Below the pieces are notes generated by a model. The model saw only the letters and a list, made by a program, of their open reading frames with translations, was not told the origin of the DNA and did no database searches. 64,000 nucleotides of DNA from Pezicula radicicola (Eukaryota > Ascomycota > Leotiomycetes > Helotiales > Dermateaceae), in NCBI GenBank assembly GCA_003008705.1, contig PDUO01000006.1:71295-135294 (forward strand). The letters run 5' to 3'. Positions 11,377-23,331 of this stretch are shown in pieces (positions within the stretch are counted from its first letter, which is position 1; every line of letters begins with the position of its first letter). A program made the translations under genes and the position numbers.

Positions 11377-11986
11377 GATATGGGAGTGAGTTGTCTTGCT
11401 GCGCGTTTGGTTGGGTGGAATTATGGGTTTCTATCTGACATGAGATTTGGGAGAGAGTAGGCCTATTGTGTATTTGGCTTCATGGAGATATGGAGGGGGG
11501 ACGTGGGTTGCTCGCTTATGGGACCGATATGCCACTTAGTAATTAACTGTGTATTTTAGTAGAGTGAAAAATGTACATGCTTTATTCACCAAATCATTGA
11601 ATTACTTGAGCCATTCCATCTGTCATCCCTCTTTAGATTGTCAAGTTTTCTATGAGGTACAACAAATTCACTCGGGGGCACTGATGTGAAACGTGCACGT
11701 GACCATGAGCCCTCGGTCTTTAGCGACCACCTTCCACGACAAAACACTTTTAAATTTTCGACTCTCCACCCCAGGAATATCTCCACGAACCCGCAAACTA
11801 ACACAAAGTCCTGGAGGTGCCATCGAGACCCCATGATCTCTATTGTCAACTTGAGTTATCTGAACATTCCGATCATTGTTGGTGACTCCTCATTTCCACT
11901 CGTAAGTACTATACCACGTTGCGCACGGACGGACCTGCTATGGCTTCACACAAGACACTAACTTCCAAACCAGGCAATAGTTCGTC
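11377..11986. other. Spacer between the BTB genes
   Basis: Contains 3' sequence of the double-BTB gene and the upstream region of the single-BTB gene. The only notable site is a CACGTGACC box. A 91-residue open frame at 11686..11961 shows no domain and is not supported. Confidence 0.45.
11696..11704 (-). promoter_or_regulatory. GGTCACGTG E-box upstream of the single-BTB gene
   Basis: CACGTGACC on the plus strand, about 283 bases before the start codon of the BTB gene. The same extended 9-mer occurs upstream of pda1, mrh4 and cab5 in this window. CACGTG is the core bound by fungal bHLH factors such as Cbf1-type proteins. Function here is inferred. Confidence 0.35.
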
Positions 11987-12808
11987 ATGAAAGTTATGGG
12001 TGACAAAACGGAGATTGAAGATGAGAAGGAGATGAGTGAGGAAGTTGATATCGGCATTCGAAATGGAGGCACTGAGACTGAAAACAATGAGGTTGAGACC
12101 ATCGGCTTTCTCAAGTATGAGCCTTAACATTCACCACCTTTTGACAGAATGCTAAAATGTTCTAGATTAATGGGCACCGAGATGGTAGATCTTACTGTCG
12201 GACCAGAGAAGAAGCTGTTCCGGGTCTACAGAAAGCTTCTATGCGACAAAATCCCCTATTTCGCCAAAATGTTCGGCACCGGATTCAAGGAAGCCCTTGA
12301 AGGAACTGCGGATTTTCCTGAAGATGACGCAGAGACTTTTGGTTTGCTAATTGATTGGATCTACTTCCAAAGACTACCCGAATTACTCTCCCCATCAGAT
12401 ATATTCCAGTGGCGATGGGATCCTTTGAAGCTCTATGGCCTTGCTGAGAAAATGTGCATCACGGAATTGATGGATAGGTTGATGGACAATCTGTATGATA
12501 TGCACACAGAGACATACACTTTCTTCAACTTGTCCACCATTGATGACGCGTACACAAATGCAGTCGATGGGTCAGCCCTTCGACGCTTAGCAAGCCATTC
12601 CTTTAAGTACGGTCTACTACAAGGTATGAAAAAATGGACGGAAGAAGCCATACAAAGAGTCATTGGGAAACACCCAGATTTGGCCAAGGATTTAATGCCA
12701 CTACTGAGAGGCAAAAATGGCGTTTCTTCCAGAATCCCTCATGAAGAATTCGAAAAATGTGACTTCCATCAGCACGGAAAGGACGAAATTTGCCCCTATG
12801 CACTTTGA
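11987..12808 (+). CDS. Single-BTB/POZ protein, paralogue of the double-BTB protein
   Basis: Exons 11987..12114 and 12166..12808 encode 256 residues. Exon 1 gives an acidic leader of about 42 residues. The phase-2 intron joins GFL-K to LMGTEMVDLTVGPEKK, so the intron lies at the same place and phase relative to the BTB domain as both BTB-preceding introns of the neighbouring gene. The BTB fold (LFRVYRKLLCDK, then YFAKMF, then LLIDWIYF) is followed by an alpha-helical region and the shared tail KCDFHQHGKDEICPY, ending two residues later. The protein is probably a local duplicate of one half of the upstream gene. No kelch, MATH or zinc-finger domain is present. Its role is unknown; BTB-only fungal proteins are numerous and mostly uncharacterised. 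Confidence 0.75.
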
Positions 12809-13152
12809 AGCAGGGCCAAGCACATGCAGGATTTCAAATTTTAGGATGTTTTTGACTCATCGTGCCAGTTTAGTTCCTGGAACCATTGGTAGATCGCTTT
12901 GCTAGAGCACCGAGGCCTTGCGGAAACTGGGATGACCGCAGAGGACGATTGTTGTACTTTACCAGCTGTATCAACATAATAACGCAATATGAGAATTGAA
13001 GAGAACTTGTGATAGGATTCTAGAGTCTATGCTCATCTTATCATCACAACAGTCATGATACCAAGTTTCGCCGTGCAAATGCCTTTTTGATACTGTCCAA
13101 CTCCAGCGCCAAAGAACCCATCACAAACGCCATCCAAATGTCCAGTATTTAA
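12809..13152. other. Convergent 3' intergenic region
   Basis: Lies between the 3' ends of the single-BTB gene (plus strand) and ctk3 (minus strand). It holds only 3' untranslated sequence as far as can be seen. Confidence 0.5.
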
Positions 13153-14110
13153 TCAGTCTGCGTTAGCGAGACCCCGTTTGATGCACTCCTCCTTCCACTC
13201 AGCAGCACACTTTGCTCTTTCAGCTGCCTCCTCCTCATACAAGATGAAATCATCCTCGCAAAGGTCACTTGTCTCATCGTACAATCGATCAAATTCCTCA
13301 TCAGGATCCACGGCCCAAATATTCTCCCTAGCTCTCTTATGCCTCTCTCTATCTTCCTCAATGCGCTGCTCCATTTGCTTCTTGTCCAATCTCTGATAGC
13401 CATTAGGCAGTTGTTTGGCGGGCTTCGCATCGCTCATCTCAGTATCTTCTCCCTGCAAAGGCGAAGAGAGACCAATATGATCAGGTGAGGTATCGCGCTC
13501 CTTCAGGCACTCTTCAATCTCGGAAACGGTTTGGGCGAGCAGGAAGCTCTTGGATTGTAGGTTGTGAAGGACTTTGCGGACGACCTTGACATTAGCAGCT
13601 CCGGATCCATCTTCTGGCGCAACCGCGTCGACAATTCGGAGAACATCGCGCTGCATCATGCGAACGTAATCTTGGTGTCCGTCGCGCGCAGCCATCTCAC
13701 AAAGGTGCTCGATAAAGTACATGATATTAGCTCTGTTGTTCATGTTGTTCTGTGACCTCGTTATTAGCTAGACTGTCCACGTTCAATTTAAGAAATTGCG
13801 AACATACTCGCTCCAACTGCTCTAAAATGCACGAATGCAAGTCCTCATCCATATCTCGGTACTTCAAAGCATATTGCGCCGCCTTCTGGGAGCTCGTGAT
13901 TGAAGCATTGAGATGCTGTAGGAGATTGGTGAATCGGATGCGCACTTCGAAGGGATCCATGATGACCTTGGATTTACCGCGGCCTCGTTCTGAAATTCGA
14001 AGGGCCTTCTTCGCAGGTGCTACCTGCTTCTCATGTTTTTTGAGAAATGGCGATGGTGGTGAGCTATTCGCAATGCTTCCCCGAACCCGAGCCTCGTCTG
14101 AACCTGACAT
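13153..14110 (-). CDS. ctk3: CTD kinase subunit gamma (Ctk3)
   Basis: Exons 14110..13808 and 13749..13153 (minus strand) encode 299 residues, with a GTATGT donor and a TCACAG acceptor, phase 0. After a basic, disordered 50-residue leader comes the CID-like helical domain, starting MDPFEVRIRFTNLLQHLNAS and continuing QKAAQYALKY, then the second-exon segment NIMYFIEHLCEMAARDG. The C-terminal half holds YQRLDKKQMEQRIEEDRERH, a conserved helix of this family. Ctk3 is the regulatory subunit of CTDK-I, which phosphorylates Ser2 of the RNA polymerase II CTD together with kinase Ctk1 and cyclin Ctk2. It acts in the nucleus. The gene is divergent from pro3, with 245 bases between the start codons. Family assignment is strong; the leader before MDPFEVR is longer than in yeast, so an internal start is possible. 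Confidence 0.85.
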
Positions 14111-14355
14111 TTTGAGGCTGTTGTGGGTCTGATTGGTCTAACGCAATGCAGCTGTGAATAGGGCGGTCACAATGAGCAGAATTGTTTTTTGGGGCATTAA
14201 GCCTTGTGCGACAAGGTGGGGTGGGGGAATATTCACCTACCTATCTACCTTACCTACTGTATGATCAAGATACCTATACTTGGACAACACCAAACCTTTG
14301 CGACTTAAAAATCATAACACCGATTGCTGTATTTTATTTGAGATATTTGTTTAAA
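14111..14355. promoter_or_regulatory. Shared divergent promoter region of ctk3 and pro3
   Basis: Only 245 bases separate the two start codons, so both promoters must lie here or in the leaders. It contains a direct run of CCTACCTAT-like units (14239..14277). No specific factor site is claimed. Confidence 0.45.
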
Positions 14356-15406
14356 ATGTCTGAACCAATTGGTAATGGAGCCCAGTCAGAAATGACTTTG
14401 ACTGTGCTTGGTTGTGGTGAGTTTTTTTGTTTATTGACTTGTGGAACCAAATGCTGAACTCTCCCTTTAAGGCACGATGGGAATTGCTATCCTTTCTGGT
14501 ATCCTGTCCTCACTCCATGAGAATACCGCTGCGAAACAGTACCTGTCTCCCTCCGCATCTGGAACATCGACGCCCGCCGAAGAACTACCCCTCCGCTTAC
14601 CATCCAGGTTCATCGCCTGTGTCCGTCGCCCCGAATCTGCAAAGAAAGTCAAGAATGCCCTGATAGAGGACCTGAAAGTCGTGAAGATTGTGCAAAACAG
14701 TAACGTCGCGGCATGTGCTGAGGCAGATGTTGTTCTATTGGGTTGCAAGCCTTATATGGTGAAGGATATTCTCGCCGAGGAGGGCATGAAGAAGGCACTA
14801 GAAGGGAAGTTATTGATCAGTATCTGTGCCGGTGTATCAGCTACTCAGATCGAGGAGAACTTGTATGGAGATGCTATTGAAGAAGAACCAGAGAAATCGG
14901 GCAGATGCAGGATGGTAAGGGCCATGCCGAACACAGCTTCTGCGATCCGGGAATCCATGACCGTCATCGCATCCTCAACACCACCTCTCCCACCCCAAAT
15001 ATCCTCACTTGTCACCTGGATTTTTAAGCGCATTGGAGATGTCGTACATCTGCCGGCAAGCACCATGGATGCCTCAACAGCACTGTGTGGCTCAGGCCCT
15101 GCTTTCTTTGCTCTTATGCTGGAAGCTACCATTGATGGGGCTGTGGCCATGGGCTTACCAAGAGCAGAGGCACAGAGAATGGCAGCACAGACTATGAGAG
15201 GCGCTGCAGGCTTGGTTCTTGCTGGCGAGCATCCTGCTTTGTTACGGGACAAGGTTAGTACTCCTGGTGGATGCACCATTGGTGGGCTTTTGGTACTAGA
15301 GGAGGGAAGAGTTAGGGGCACGGTTGCCAGGGCTGTGAGGGAGGCCACTGTTGTTGCAAGCCAGCTCGGACAAGGGGTCCAGGGTGTTAACGGAACGAGA
15401 TTCTAA
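14356..15406 (+). CDS. pro3: Pyrroline-5-carboxylate reductase
   Basis: Exons 14356..14416 and 14472..15406 encode 331 residues. The single intron (GTGAGT donor, TTTAAG acceptor, phase 1) interrupts the dinucleotide-binding motif, which splices to LGCGTMGIAIL (GxGxxG type). Conserved blocks follow in order: LLGCKPYMV, LISICAGVS, RMVRAMPNT, then the dimer-forming C-terminal domain with LCGSGPAFFALMLEA, DGAVAMGLPR and STPGGCTIGGL. The enzyme reduces 1-pyrroline-5-carboxylate to L-proline with NAD(P)H, the last step of proline synthesis. Length is slightly above the usual 270-300 because of an insert after the first beta-alpha unit (LSPSASGTSTPAEELPL). It is convergent with hat1, with 214 bases between the stop codons. 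Confidence 0.93.
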
Positions 15407-15620
15407 ATAGACAAAAGTGAGTATTGCACGGCGTTACAACCTTCATCGACCCCCAATAGAATTGTACCAACAATGTTCTTGCATTAATGGTAATTGTTGA
15501 ATTATCATCGCATGTATCAGCCGATCCGCCATAAAGTTCACTGGGAATATCCATAAACGCCTTAACCCCGTCCGTATCCATATGACACCCTGAATACTGT
15601 CATCAACTGCTGTCTATACC

Positions 15621-17745
15621 TTAGACTGCAAACTTGACCTTCTTTGACGAAGGCTCTCCATCATCCTCGTCGGCTTCGTCGTTAGGAGAAGACCGCTTCG
15701 TACCTGATTGTCCGTTGCTGTTGCCGTTGTTATCTGACAAATTTCCGTCCCTCTTCTCATCTAACGATCTAAGAAGCCTTGCATAATCTGCCTCTACACT
15801 ACCGAGAGTTTGATCAAGCTTCTCTATTCTCTCAGTACGATCCAATTGAGCCAGAGCATCCTTATTATGCCTATACAACCGCTCCTTTGTCAGCAGCTGC
15901 CAGAGATGATATTCATGTTGCCTAGCCTTCAAGTCCGGTATGGTGCTCTTTGGCTGCTCGATCAGCAGTGATTGACGCACAGATTTGGGCAACAGGGAAA
16001 GAAGTTGCATCTCGACAAGACGAGAAAATTGTCTCGATGCAATCTTGAACCGCCTCTGAATCTTTGCTAGAGCCTCCGAGTCGACAATCTCTCTGGGTAT
16101 AGGGCCCTTGGATCGGACAGGAGTCTTAGAGTTAATCCGCAGGGCTGTAAACTCGGGGGAAGCTCGTAAACGAGTCAAGTCATTAAGATCTCTGAGGTCA
16201 TCAAAAGCTTCGTTAGGATCTTCAACTGTGATTTCGATAGTTTGTGGTTGAGATAGATAGAAATCGAATATGGTGTTGTAGAGCCGAGCGCCGTTTCCTC
16301 CACCCTGAAATGGTGGCAGGATGATGAACTGGGAGATCCTGGAGCGGCAAGGGAATTCTGCAAAGGATGCGGTGGTCGCCGACAAATCAAAGTCCTGAGT
16401 CGCGGGCAAATTGATTCGCTGCTTCTTGTTGGCCTTGAATGATGATGAATTGGGCATGTTAGGTTGATAGTAGAAGTATCGGTAGACAGTGGAGTAGCCC
16501 ATGAAAACATATGGTGATTTAAGACCTGCAAACAGTTTTGTTAGCTAACAGTCATCCAAAGACAGCAAAAATGGGAGTTCTGTGATGAAGATATAGATGA
16601 AGTGGAGGGCAATAATCGATGCACTTAATAGTCACCCACCACTTGGCAGCGACCCCTTATTATTAAGCGAGTGGTTGCTTGGCTGATTTAACATCAGGTG
16701 AAGTACCATATCTTGCAAGAACCCGACAAGTTTAGAATCTCCCACAAGCTGTGATTGACGAGTAATGCCTGCGGCTTTGATTTGAATGAATCATTTCCTT
16801 ACCTGCAGCTGACTCGCCTACTCGCTTCTGGTAAAGGAAAAAGACAGTCCACCTTTCCAACGACCATTCCTCGTCATTGAGCTGGATTGGTTGTCCTCCT
16901 TCGATGAAGAATGGCACGAATATCTGGATACGCTTAACCATTTGTTGTATGGACAGGTCTGCCAAGCTTCCCTTCCACACCTCGTACGTCTGGCCACCAT
17001 GCTCAATGGTCTTCAACAGTTGTCCGGGTGGTGTCCAATCCGACGAGATTTCTGAGATCGCTGCGTCGAATACTGCCGTCTTTTCGAAAGTTGCTAAATC
17101 AAGATTAGCGAATTAATCACGAGTAGATCGTTCTTCTGTTTCCCGCAAGCAGAGTCTAGGTCACAGCTGAAATGCATGTGTATCAGCAGGACGAGGAAGC
17201 ACTGCAACCTTTCAGGTGGAACACCAATGGTTGGTATCGTAGGATAGTATTATATAGGGATCAACGCACTCTTTGGTAGGTAACCTTCCAGGATAGCTCT
17301 GAGATCTGTTGGAACTGTCTCTCCCACGGCCTTGAACTTCTTATTGTATGTAATCTGCAGACCTGGTCGCATGTCCGAAGCATTGTATCTGAGGTTGATT
17401 TTAAGGCCTTGATACCCGAAGATACTCTCTTCATCACCGAAGATGGAGTAAGTCATCTTCGGCTGAAAGGAGTGCAACTGCTTAACTCCATCGGCCACAG
17501 CACCGACGAGAGAGATATGAATGGCATCGTTGGAGTTTGTGGACCCTAGGGTACTTATATGTCAGCTTGACTTGGCCTCGCGACAGAGAAACATGTTGTA
17601 AAATAGCTCTATTCGAGAAGAGCTAGATGTTAGGCACATTCAATGTCTTCAACGTCAACCTTGAATGCGCCGGAGATGATGCTGCGGGTAGCAAGAAAGT
17701 TGTTGGGAGGACAAACTCACAATCAGCATTGTTAGCATCAGCCAT
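15621..17745 (-). CDS. hat1: Histone acetyltransferase type B catalytic subunit (Hat1)
   Basis: Four exons on the minus strand, 17745..17721, 17545..17270, 17093..16803 and 16525..15621, encode 498 residues. The first exon is only 25 bases (MADANNAD plus one base). Conserved Hat1 features are FQPKMTYSIFGDEESIFGYQGL near residue 40, DWTPPG, YEVWKGSL, FVPFFIEGG, then the GNAT core: VFMGYSTVYRYFYYQP, RISQFIILPPFQ and the acetyl-CoA-binding QGGGNGARLY. The C-terminal helical part is followed by a low-complexity, Lys/Asp-rich tail ending SSKKVKFAV, possibly a nuclear signal. Hat1 acetylates newly made histone H4 on Lys5 and Lys12 with its partner Hat2. Intron phases are mutually consistent (1, 1, 1). 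The gene is divergent from the ZIP transporter gene. Confidence 0.92.
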
Positions 17746-18145
17746 TCTGCACTAGGTGTTGATCCAAATGTGGATCTTCTTGATGCCAATATGCGATGAT
17801 GTTGAGTTAGATCTGATGCGGTGATGCTCTAGGCTTTGAAGTTTGAGAGAACGCGTTAAAGTGATCTTCCCGACGCGACGTACAGGGATTAAGTTAGCCT
17901 ACAGCCTTGTAGCTTTTTACTAGGGGGTCGCCATTCAAGCTCCACCTCACCTCCAATACTTACTTCGTAATTTTGCGCCGAGAAACAAGTTGGATACGAA
18001 CAACGTCGCCTCTTTGCAAATCTGATAAGGTTTTCTTGAGTTTAACGTCTTTTGGGGGTCCACACGATGAATCAGTGACAAAGGACGCCGATATAAGTAG
18101 GAAACTGAGCGAGACAGGCGAATCAAGGGGTTCAACAGCTCGAAG
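17746..18145. promoter_or_regulatory. Divergent upstream region of hat1 and the ZIP transporter
   Basis: 400 bases separate the two start codons. It must contain both promoters and leaders. No specific motif is claimed. Confidence 0.35.
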
Positions 18146-19512
18146 ATGTTGGAGGGACTTTTTATGTTGATCGCCCTGAGCGTGGTGATGGCATTGGCGT
18201 AAGTCAATTGCCCTGTGGATGAGTTTACGCAATTCTGACACCTCCCTAGGTCATTTCTTGCCGGTGCACTTCCTCTGTCAATGAGCCTTTCACAATCCCA
18301 ATTGCGACTGATATCGACCATTGGAATGGGAGTACTCGTGGGAACGTCTTTGGTTGTCATTATTCCAGAGGGAATAGAGGCAGTTTATACCGCAGGCTCC
18401 GCGGGCCATCACATGCATACGAGAAGGAGTCAATTACTACGAAATGGAGCAGAAATAAGATGGACACCAAGTGGAGTGAACACTGTTATAACCAGGGTGG
18501 GCCAACCTCTTACTGCAAAAAGAGATGCAGCAGATGCAGATGCATTTGGTGCTCTGCCCGGCCCCGTCATTCAAGAGATTGATGTAAAGACGACCACAAC
18601 AACTTCGTCGAAGGAGGCATCGGAAACAGGTCCTGGAACGGGACCAGGGAAATCTGTTGAGAAATCACCGCCAGCTCAACCGGAGCAAGCTGAGGCCCAC
18701 AAAGAAGATTCAAAGACCTTCTACGTAGGTCTCTCACTCATTCTGGGCTTCATCCTCATGTTTCTCATTGACAAACTCCCACGACACGCTTCGGAGAAGC
18801 TCCAAGCTCCACCAGCTACAAGGCACATATCCCTGAGTAACCTCTCCCAACTCAATAATGGAGATGTGCCGGAGGGTGATGATGAGTCAGAGGGTTTTCT
18901 TCACTCATTGACGCCTACTCCAAAGCAAAGCCGCAGTTTAGCGACCACGACTGGGCTTGTGATCCATGCAGCAGCCGATGGTATTGCAATGGGCGCATCT
19001 GCATCAACTGCCAATACGAAGTTAGGCTTCATTGTATTCATTGCTATTATGGTACACAAGGCACCAGCAGCCTTTGGTCTCACATCAGTGCTGTTGAAGC
19101 AGGGCCTATCCAAACGAGCTGCACGTGGGCATCTAATCATTTTCAGCCTAGCAGCACCTGTTGGAGCGCTGAGCACTTGGTTCTTGGTGAATTTATTGGG
19201 TGGTGGGAATATCGATGGGGAGAAGGGTCAATGGTGGACTGGAATGCTGCTATTGTTTTCGGGGGGTACTTTCCTGTAAGCTTTCCACGGGGCGATTTAG
19301 GGTTTCTGAGCTTCGCTAACTCCTCTCCCAGATATGTTGCTATGCATGCTATGCAGGAGGACCCGGGACACGAGAACCACCACTCAAGTTCTAATGGATA
19401 TGCTGAAGTTGGTTCACAGCGAAAACAGCAGAAACCTCAAATTCGAGATACACTTGCCGCTGTCGGGGGGATGTTGATCCCTCTGCTTACACAATTCTGG
19501 CACGATGGTTGA
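18146..19512 (+). CDS. ZIP family zinc transporter, SLC39A9 (ZIP9)/Atx2-like
   Basis: Exons 18146..18198, 18250..19275 and 19332..19512 encode 419 residues. The first exon gives the first half of helix 1 (MLEGLFMLIALSVVMALA), completed by SFLAGALPL. Helices 2 and 3 follow (ISTIGMGVLVGTSLVVIIPEG; TFYVGLSLILGFILMFLID), separated by an expanded loop of about 130 residues with His and low-complexity Thr/Pro/Glu. The metal-site motifs are HAAADGIAMGA in helix 4 and HKAPAAFGL in helix 5, which match the ZIP9 subgroup rather than the plasma-membrane HNxxD/HExxH ZIPs. The C-terminal helices are separated by a further short intron. ZIP9/Atx2 proteins sit in the Golgi and move zinc or manganese to the cytosol; location and metal here are inferred. 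Confidence 0.88.
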
Positions 19513-20977
19513 TATTCTAGAATGACATGTATGATGTGTATGAGATATGTGACAGGTCGGCGTTTAGAGAAGGAATATAATATATGTAGCGGATAGATGT
19601 GGTATATGCGGTGCTCAACTGAATGTTTTCTCCATGAGATTTCAAGTCCCCTCAGAGTTTCGTTGCTTGATGCTTATGCTCTGAAGACTTTCAAATTTAC
19701 TTTAAGCGTCTAAAGTTTGCCGTTAGCACCTTTGACAACACCTCTAAGGATGTCTAGATGAAGATGCTCGTGGACACAGTTTTGCAGTGACCTCTGTCAG
19801 TGGTCATGGGGCGGGCCAGGCCTGACTGCCCTTGAAAATCCATCGAGCGCGTCTATTTCGCTTGGCAACGACAACCCCATGAAAGCATTGAACTTTAAAA
19901 TGATCACGTATGGAAGCACAATGGAAAGCAACAAAACGAATGCCTTCACTCCAGACTCCAAATCCAAATTGTCTGACATCTGGGGGCTGTGCTCAGTTCG
20001 TCATCGTGGTGGACGTCTCAGAGTCCAAGCCCCTGCATTTCGTCTCCTTTTCTGTAACGCTGGCGAGCGTTGCACATTGTCATCGCCCTCTTGTTCATGT
20101 TTTTAAGTCGAGAATTGTTCTAGCGGTAGTAATGTAGAAGGGCCCAAGTCCTAGATAGCATTGTCAAAGAGGCCTGAGATAACAACGCCTTATTAATAAC
20201 AGAAGGACAAAGTATGGCGAATTTTCAGATCAGACAGAGCCATGGTCTCCTAAAAGCGCAAACTGTAAAGAGCAGCTGTACAGAGGTAGTCCACACTCTA
20301 AATTCCCATAAGAGAAAACTTGCCCACGAAATAAATATCTATCCATTGCTTCTTAGTCAACTCCTCTCAGCAAAGCTACATGGCTATGATAAAGGTCGGA
20401 CGCTCCCCTCCTAGCTGTTGTCATCTCGTCGTGGTCCTATGGGCGCCCCTGGCACCCGACGACCCCTGTCGGTCCACCAGCAGGACGCTTTGAGACTTCC
20501 GCCATCGAACCTCCTCAGATCTACAGCCCGCTCTCCAACGACATCTCTCTATGCCAACAATCCCCCAGACCTCAGACCACTTCCTCTACATGTGTTGTTG
20601 CTGAGATATGTTGGCTGGACATATACTTATTTGACTTTCGAGGTTAACGTTCCCAGCCTGCCTTCTTATTCCTTGTTGTTCGCAAGCGTCTGCTTCGAAT
20701 CCCAGGTTTCACCGCATTCTTTTACTTCGATCTTCCTCGAACAGCATCAAAGAAAGGCACTTGAACCTCGACATCGCACCGCGATCTTCTCCTTGACGCT
20801 ACTCAAACATCGTACATGCTGTGTGCCGAGATATTGCAGCATAGACGGCCCTGAACATTTGCACCAACGTCAGCACGCTCGTCGGCATTCGTCTATCGTC
20901 AGTGTTTGTTCTTATAGGTTTATAAGCACTGCAACTGGACTCGAAACACTCGTTTGGAACTGTAAAAAACAAAGAAC
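19513..20977. other. Upstream region of the F-box/WD40 gene, possible extra 5' exon
   Basis: No independent gene is supported. From 20436 an ATG-initiated open frame has coding-like composition for about 50 residues (start MGAPGTRRPLSVHQQDALRL). It could join in phase 0 to the F-box gene at 20975 by an intron ending AAAG, or it could be an upstream reading frame in a long leader. The remainder of the frame looks non-coding. Confidence 0.3.
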
Positions 20978-23331
20978 ATGAACATGGATACGTACCGACT
21001 CAGTCTAACAGAACGACGAGCATCAATGGTGTACAACGGAGAAGATGGTAGTGATCTATCACCAACAAGGAGGAACCCCTTATACCAAGATGGAGCGGCC
21101 CTTACACTCAACACTAGCGCGGGGAGCGTCCGATTACCTTCGAGAATTGAAAAGGTCGTGCAATCACGTCCTCGAGGACCTCCAACCCCGAACATGATGA
21201 CACCTTCAGCAGATCCAGACTCGCCGACACATTCAAGTCACGATCCACCACCTCCTCCTACTCCTGCTGCGAGTCCTGGTCCCGACTATACACAACCGGA
21301 TTGGAGCGATGCGAATGAGAAGGAAGACGAGTATCTCTCAAAGATTAGAATCCACTTTCAGCAATGCTCAGGACCAGAGAGAACGAGAATATTAGGCGAT
21401 TTGTTGAATCTCTGTACAAGCCACCAACTTAGTTTTGTGCATCAGTATGTCAGTCCGCTGCTAAAAAAGGATCCTTTCGTCAGTCTTCCGAATGAGATAT
21501 GTCTCCGGGTAGGTGTTTGGTCTTGTGCATTATAGGGGTCAGGACTAACGGGAATACAGATTCTCTCTTGTATTGATGACCCAAAAGTCTTAGCGCGCGC
21601 ATCCCAGGTGTCGAACAGGTGGCGTGAGCTGCTAAGTGATGATGTAACGTGGAAGAATCTTTGCGCAAAGCACGATTACGGTCGGAGAATGTCTGAAGCC
21701 CATATCAGCACTCCTCCACCGATTGCAAGTCTACGACCACCGCCAAACCCTTTGCAATCTACGATCTCATATCATGAGTCTGATCCTCCTAGGCACACGT
21801 TCCCTGGTGTCATGGCTGCTGGTCCTTATATCCAGGGAAATTCGCGTAGCTTTGATAGTGCTACAGCGAACAATCTTCTGCACAGACCGAAGATAAGATC
21901 TTATAAATCGCATTTCAAGCAACGTTATCTGGTAGAATCTGCTTGGAGAGCCGGTGGCCAGAATGTCTCGAGAAATATAACGCAAGATCAGGGTGTTGTG
22001 ACGAGTCTGCATTTGACGCCTAAATATATCGTGGTTGCTCTTGATAATGCAAAGATCCATGTTTTTGACACCAACGGGAACAATCAGTCGACTTTGCTAG
22101 GTCATGTTATGGGAGTTTGGGCTATGGTACCTTGGGATGATACACTTGTGAGTGGTGGTTGTGACCGTGACGTTCGCGTGTGGAATATGGCCACTGGGTA
22201 AGCAAGTCCATATTAACTCTGTTGTCAAAACCTAATTTATTTCAGTGAGGCTCTTCATACGCTGCGTGGGCATACCTCAACAGTCCGTTGCTTGAAGATG
22301 TCAGATTCAAGTACGGCTATTTCTGGATCGCGAGATACGACTTTAAGGGTATGGGACATCAAAACTGGGCTTTGCAAAAACGTGCTAGTAGGCCATCAAG
22401 CGAGTGTGAGATGTCTAGAAATCAAAGGCGATATAGTCGTTTCTGGGTCTTACGATACAACTGCAAGAGTATGGAGTATATCTGAGGGTAGATGTATACG
22501 CGAACTACGAGGTCATTACTCGCAAATCTACGCGATTGCTTTTGACGGGACGCGAGTTGCAACAGGCAGTTTGGATACCAGTGTGAGAATCTGGGATCCA
22601 AATACTGGGTAAGTTGCAAGAACCGAGCCCCCTCTTCCCCTAAAAATGCTCAACTAATATATTGTAGTGTCTGTCAAGCGATCCTCCAAGGTCATACCTC
22701 ACTTGTAGGCCAGTTGCAAATGAGAGGAAATACTTTGGTAACTGGTGGCTCTGACGGCTCAGTGCGTGTGTGGTCTTTAGAGAAGATGGCACCCATACAT
22801 CGTCTTGCTGCTCACGACAACAGTGTCACTAGCTTACAATTTGACGATACCCGAGTTGTCAGTGGTGGAAGCGATGGTAGAGTAAAAGTTTGGGATCTCA
22901 AGTCCGGACAACTCGTGCGAGAGCTTTCTCAACCTGCTGATGCCGTTTGGCGTGTTGCCTTCGAGGAGGAAAAATGTGTTGTTATGGCGAGCCGGTCTAG
23001 TCGCACCATCATGGAGGTATGGAAATACCCAGTTTCATATCTGACTATTGACAATTCTAACATATCGTAGGTCTGGTCTTTTTCACCCCCTGAAGAGGTA
23101 ATCTTCGAAAGAGGCTCGACTATTGCTCAACGAATGCTTAACACAAATACGCAGCCGCGACCGCTCAGTGCTGTCGAGTACCGGACTGGAACACCTGATC
23201 AGCCCATGACCGGACTACATCCCAATGAAGCTACGTACAATCAAGACGATATTGACATGTCAGACGCTGGTCCTTCGACTGCTCCCCCACGTGCTACAGG
23301 GCCAACTTTCTTCCACGATGACGACGTTTGA
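20978..23331 (+). CDS. F-box/WD40 repeat protein, SCF substrate receptor (Cdc4/FWD1 type)
   Basis: Exons 20978..21508, 21560..22197, 22246..22608, 22668..23016 and 23071..23331 encode 713 residues. The N-terminal 120 residues are Pro/Ser-rich. An F-box spans about residues 168-215 (FVSLPNEICLR joined across intron 1 to ILSCIDD, then ASQVSNRWRELL). About seven WD40 blades follow, for example LVSGGCDRDVRVWNM, AISGSRDTTLRVWDI, VVSGSYDTTARVWSI, VATGSLDTSVRIWDP, LVTGGSDGSVRVWSL and VVSGGSDGRVKVWDL. The intron before the third blade and the one before the fifth both fall after TG-G at the blade boundary (phase 2). Such proteins bind Skp1 through the F-box and phosphodegrons through the propeller, sending substrates to SCF ubiquitination. 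Sequence style suggests the Cdc4/FBW7 or Neurospora FWD-1 branch. Which one cannot be settled here, so no symbol is given. Confidence 0.88.

Noticed and set aside
20592..20981. Long open frame continuing to 20981 upstream of the F-box gene
   Set aside because: After about 52 residues the composition becomes Cys/His/Leu-rich and erratic, as in untranslated DNA. Only the first part was kept, as a possible exon.
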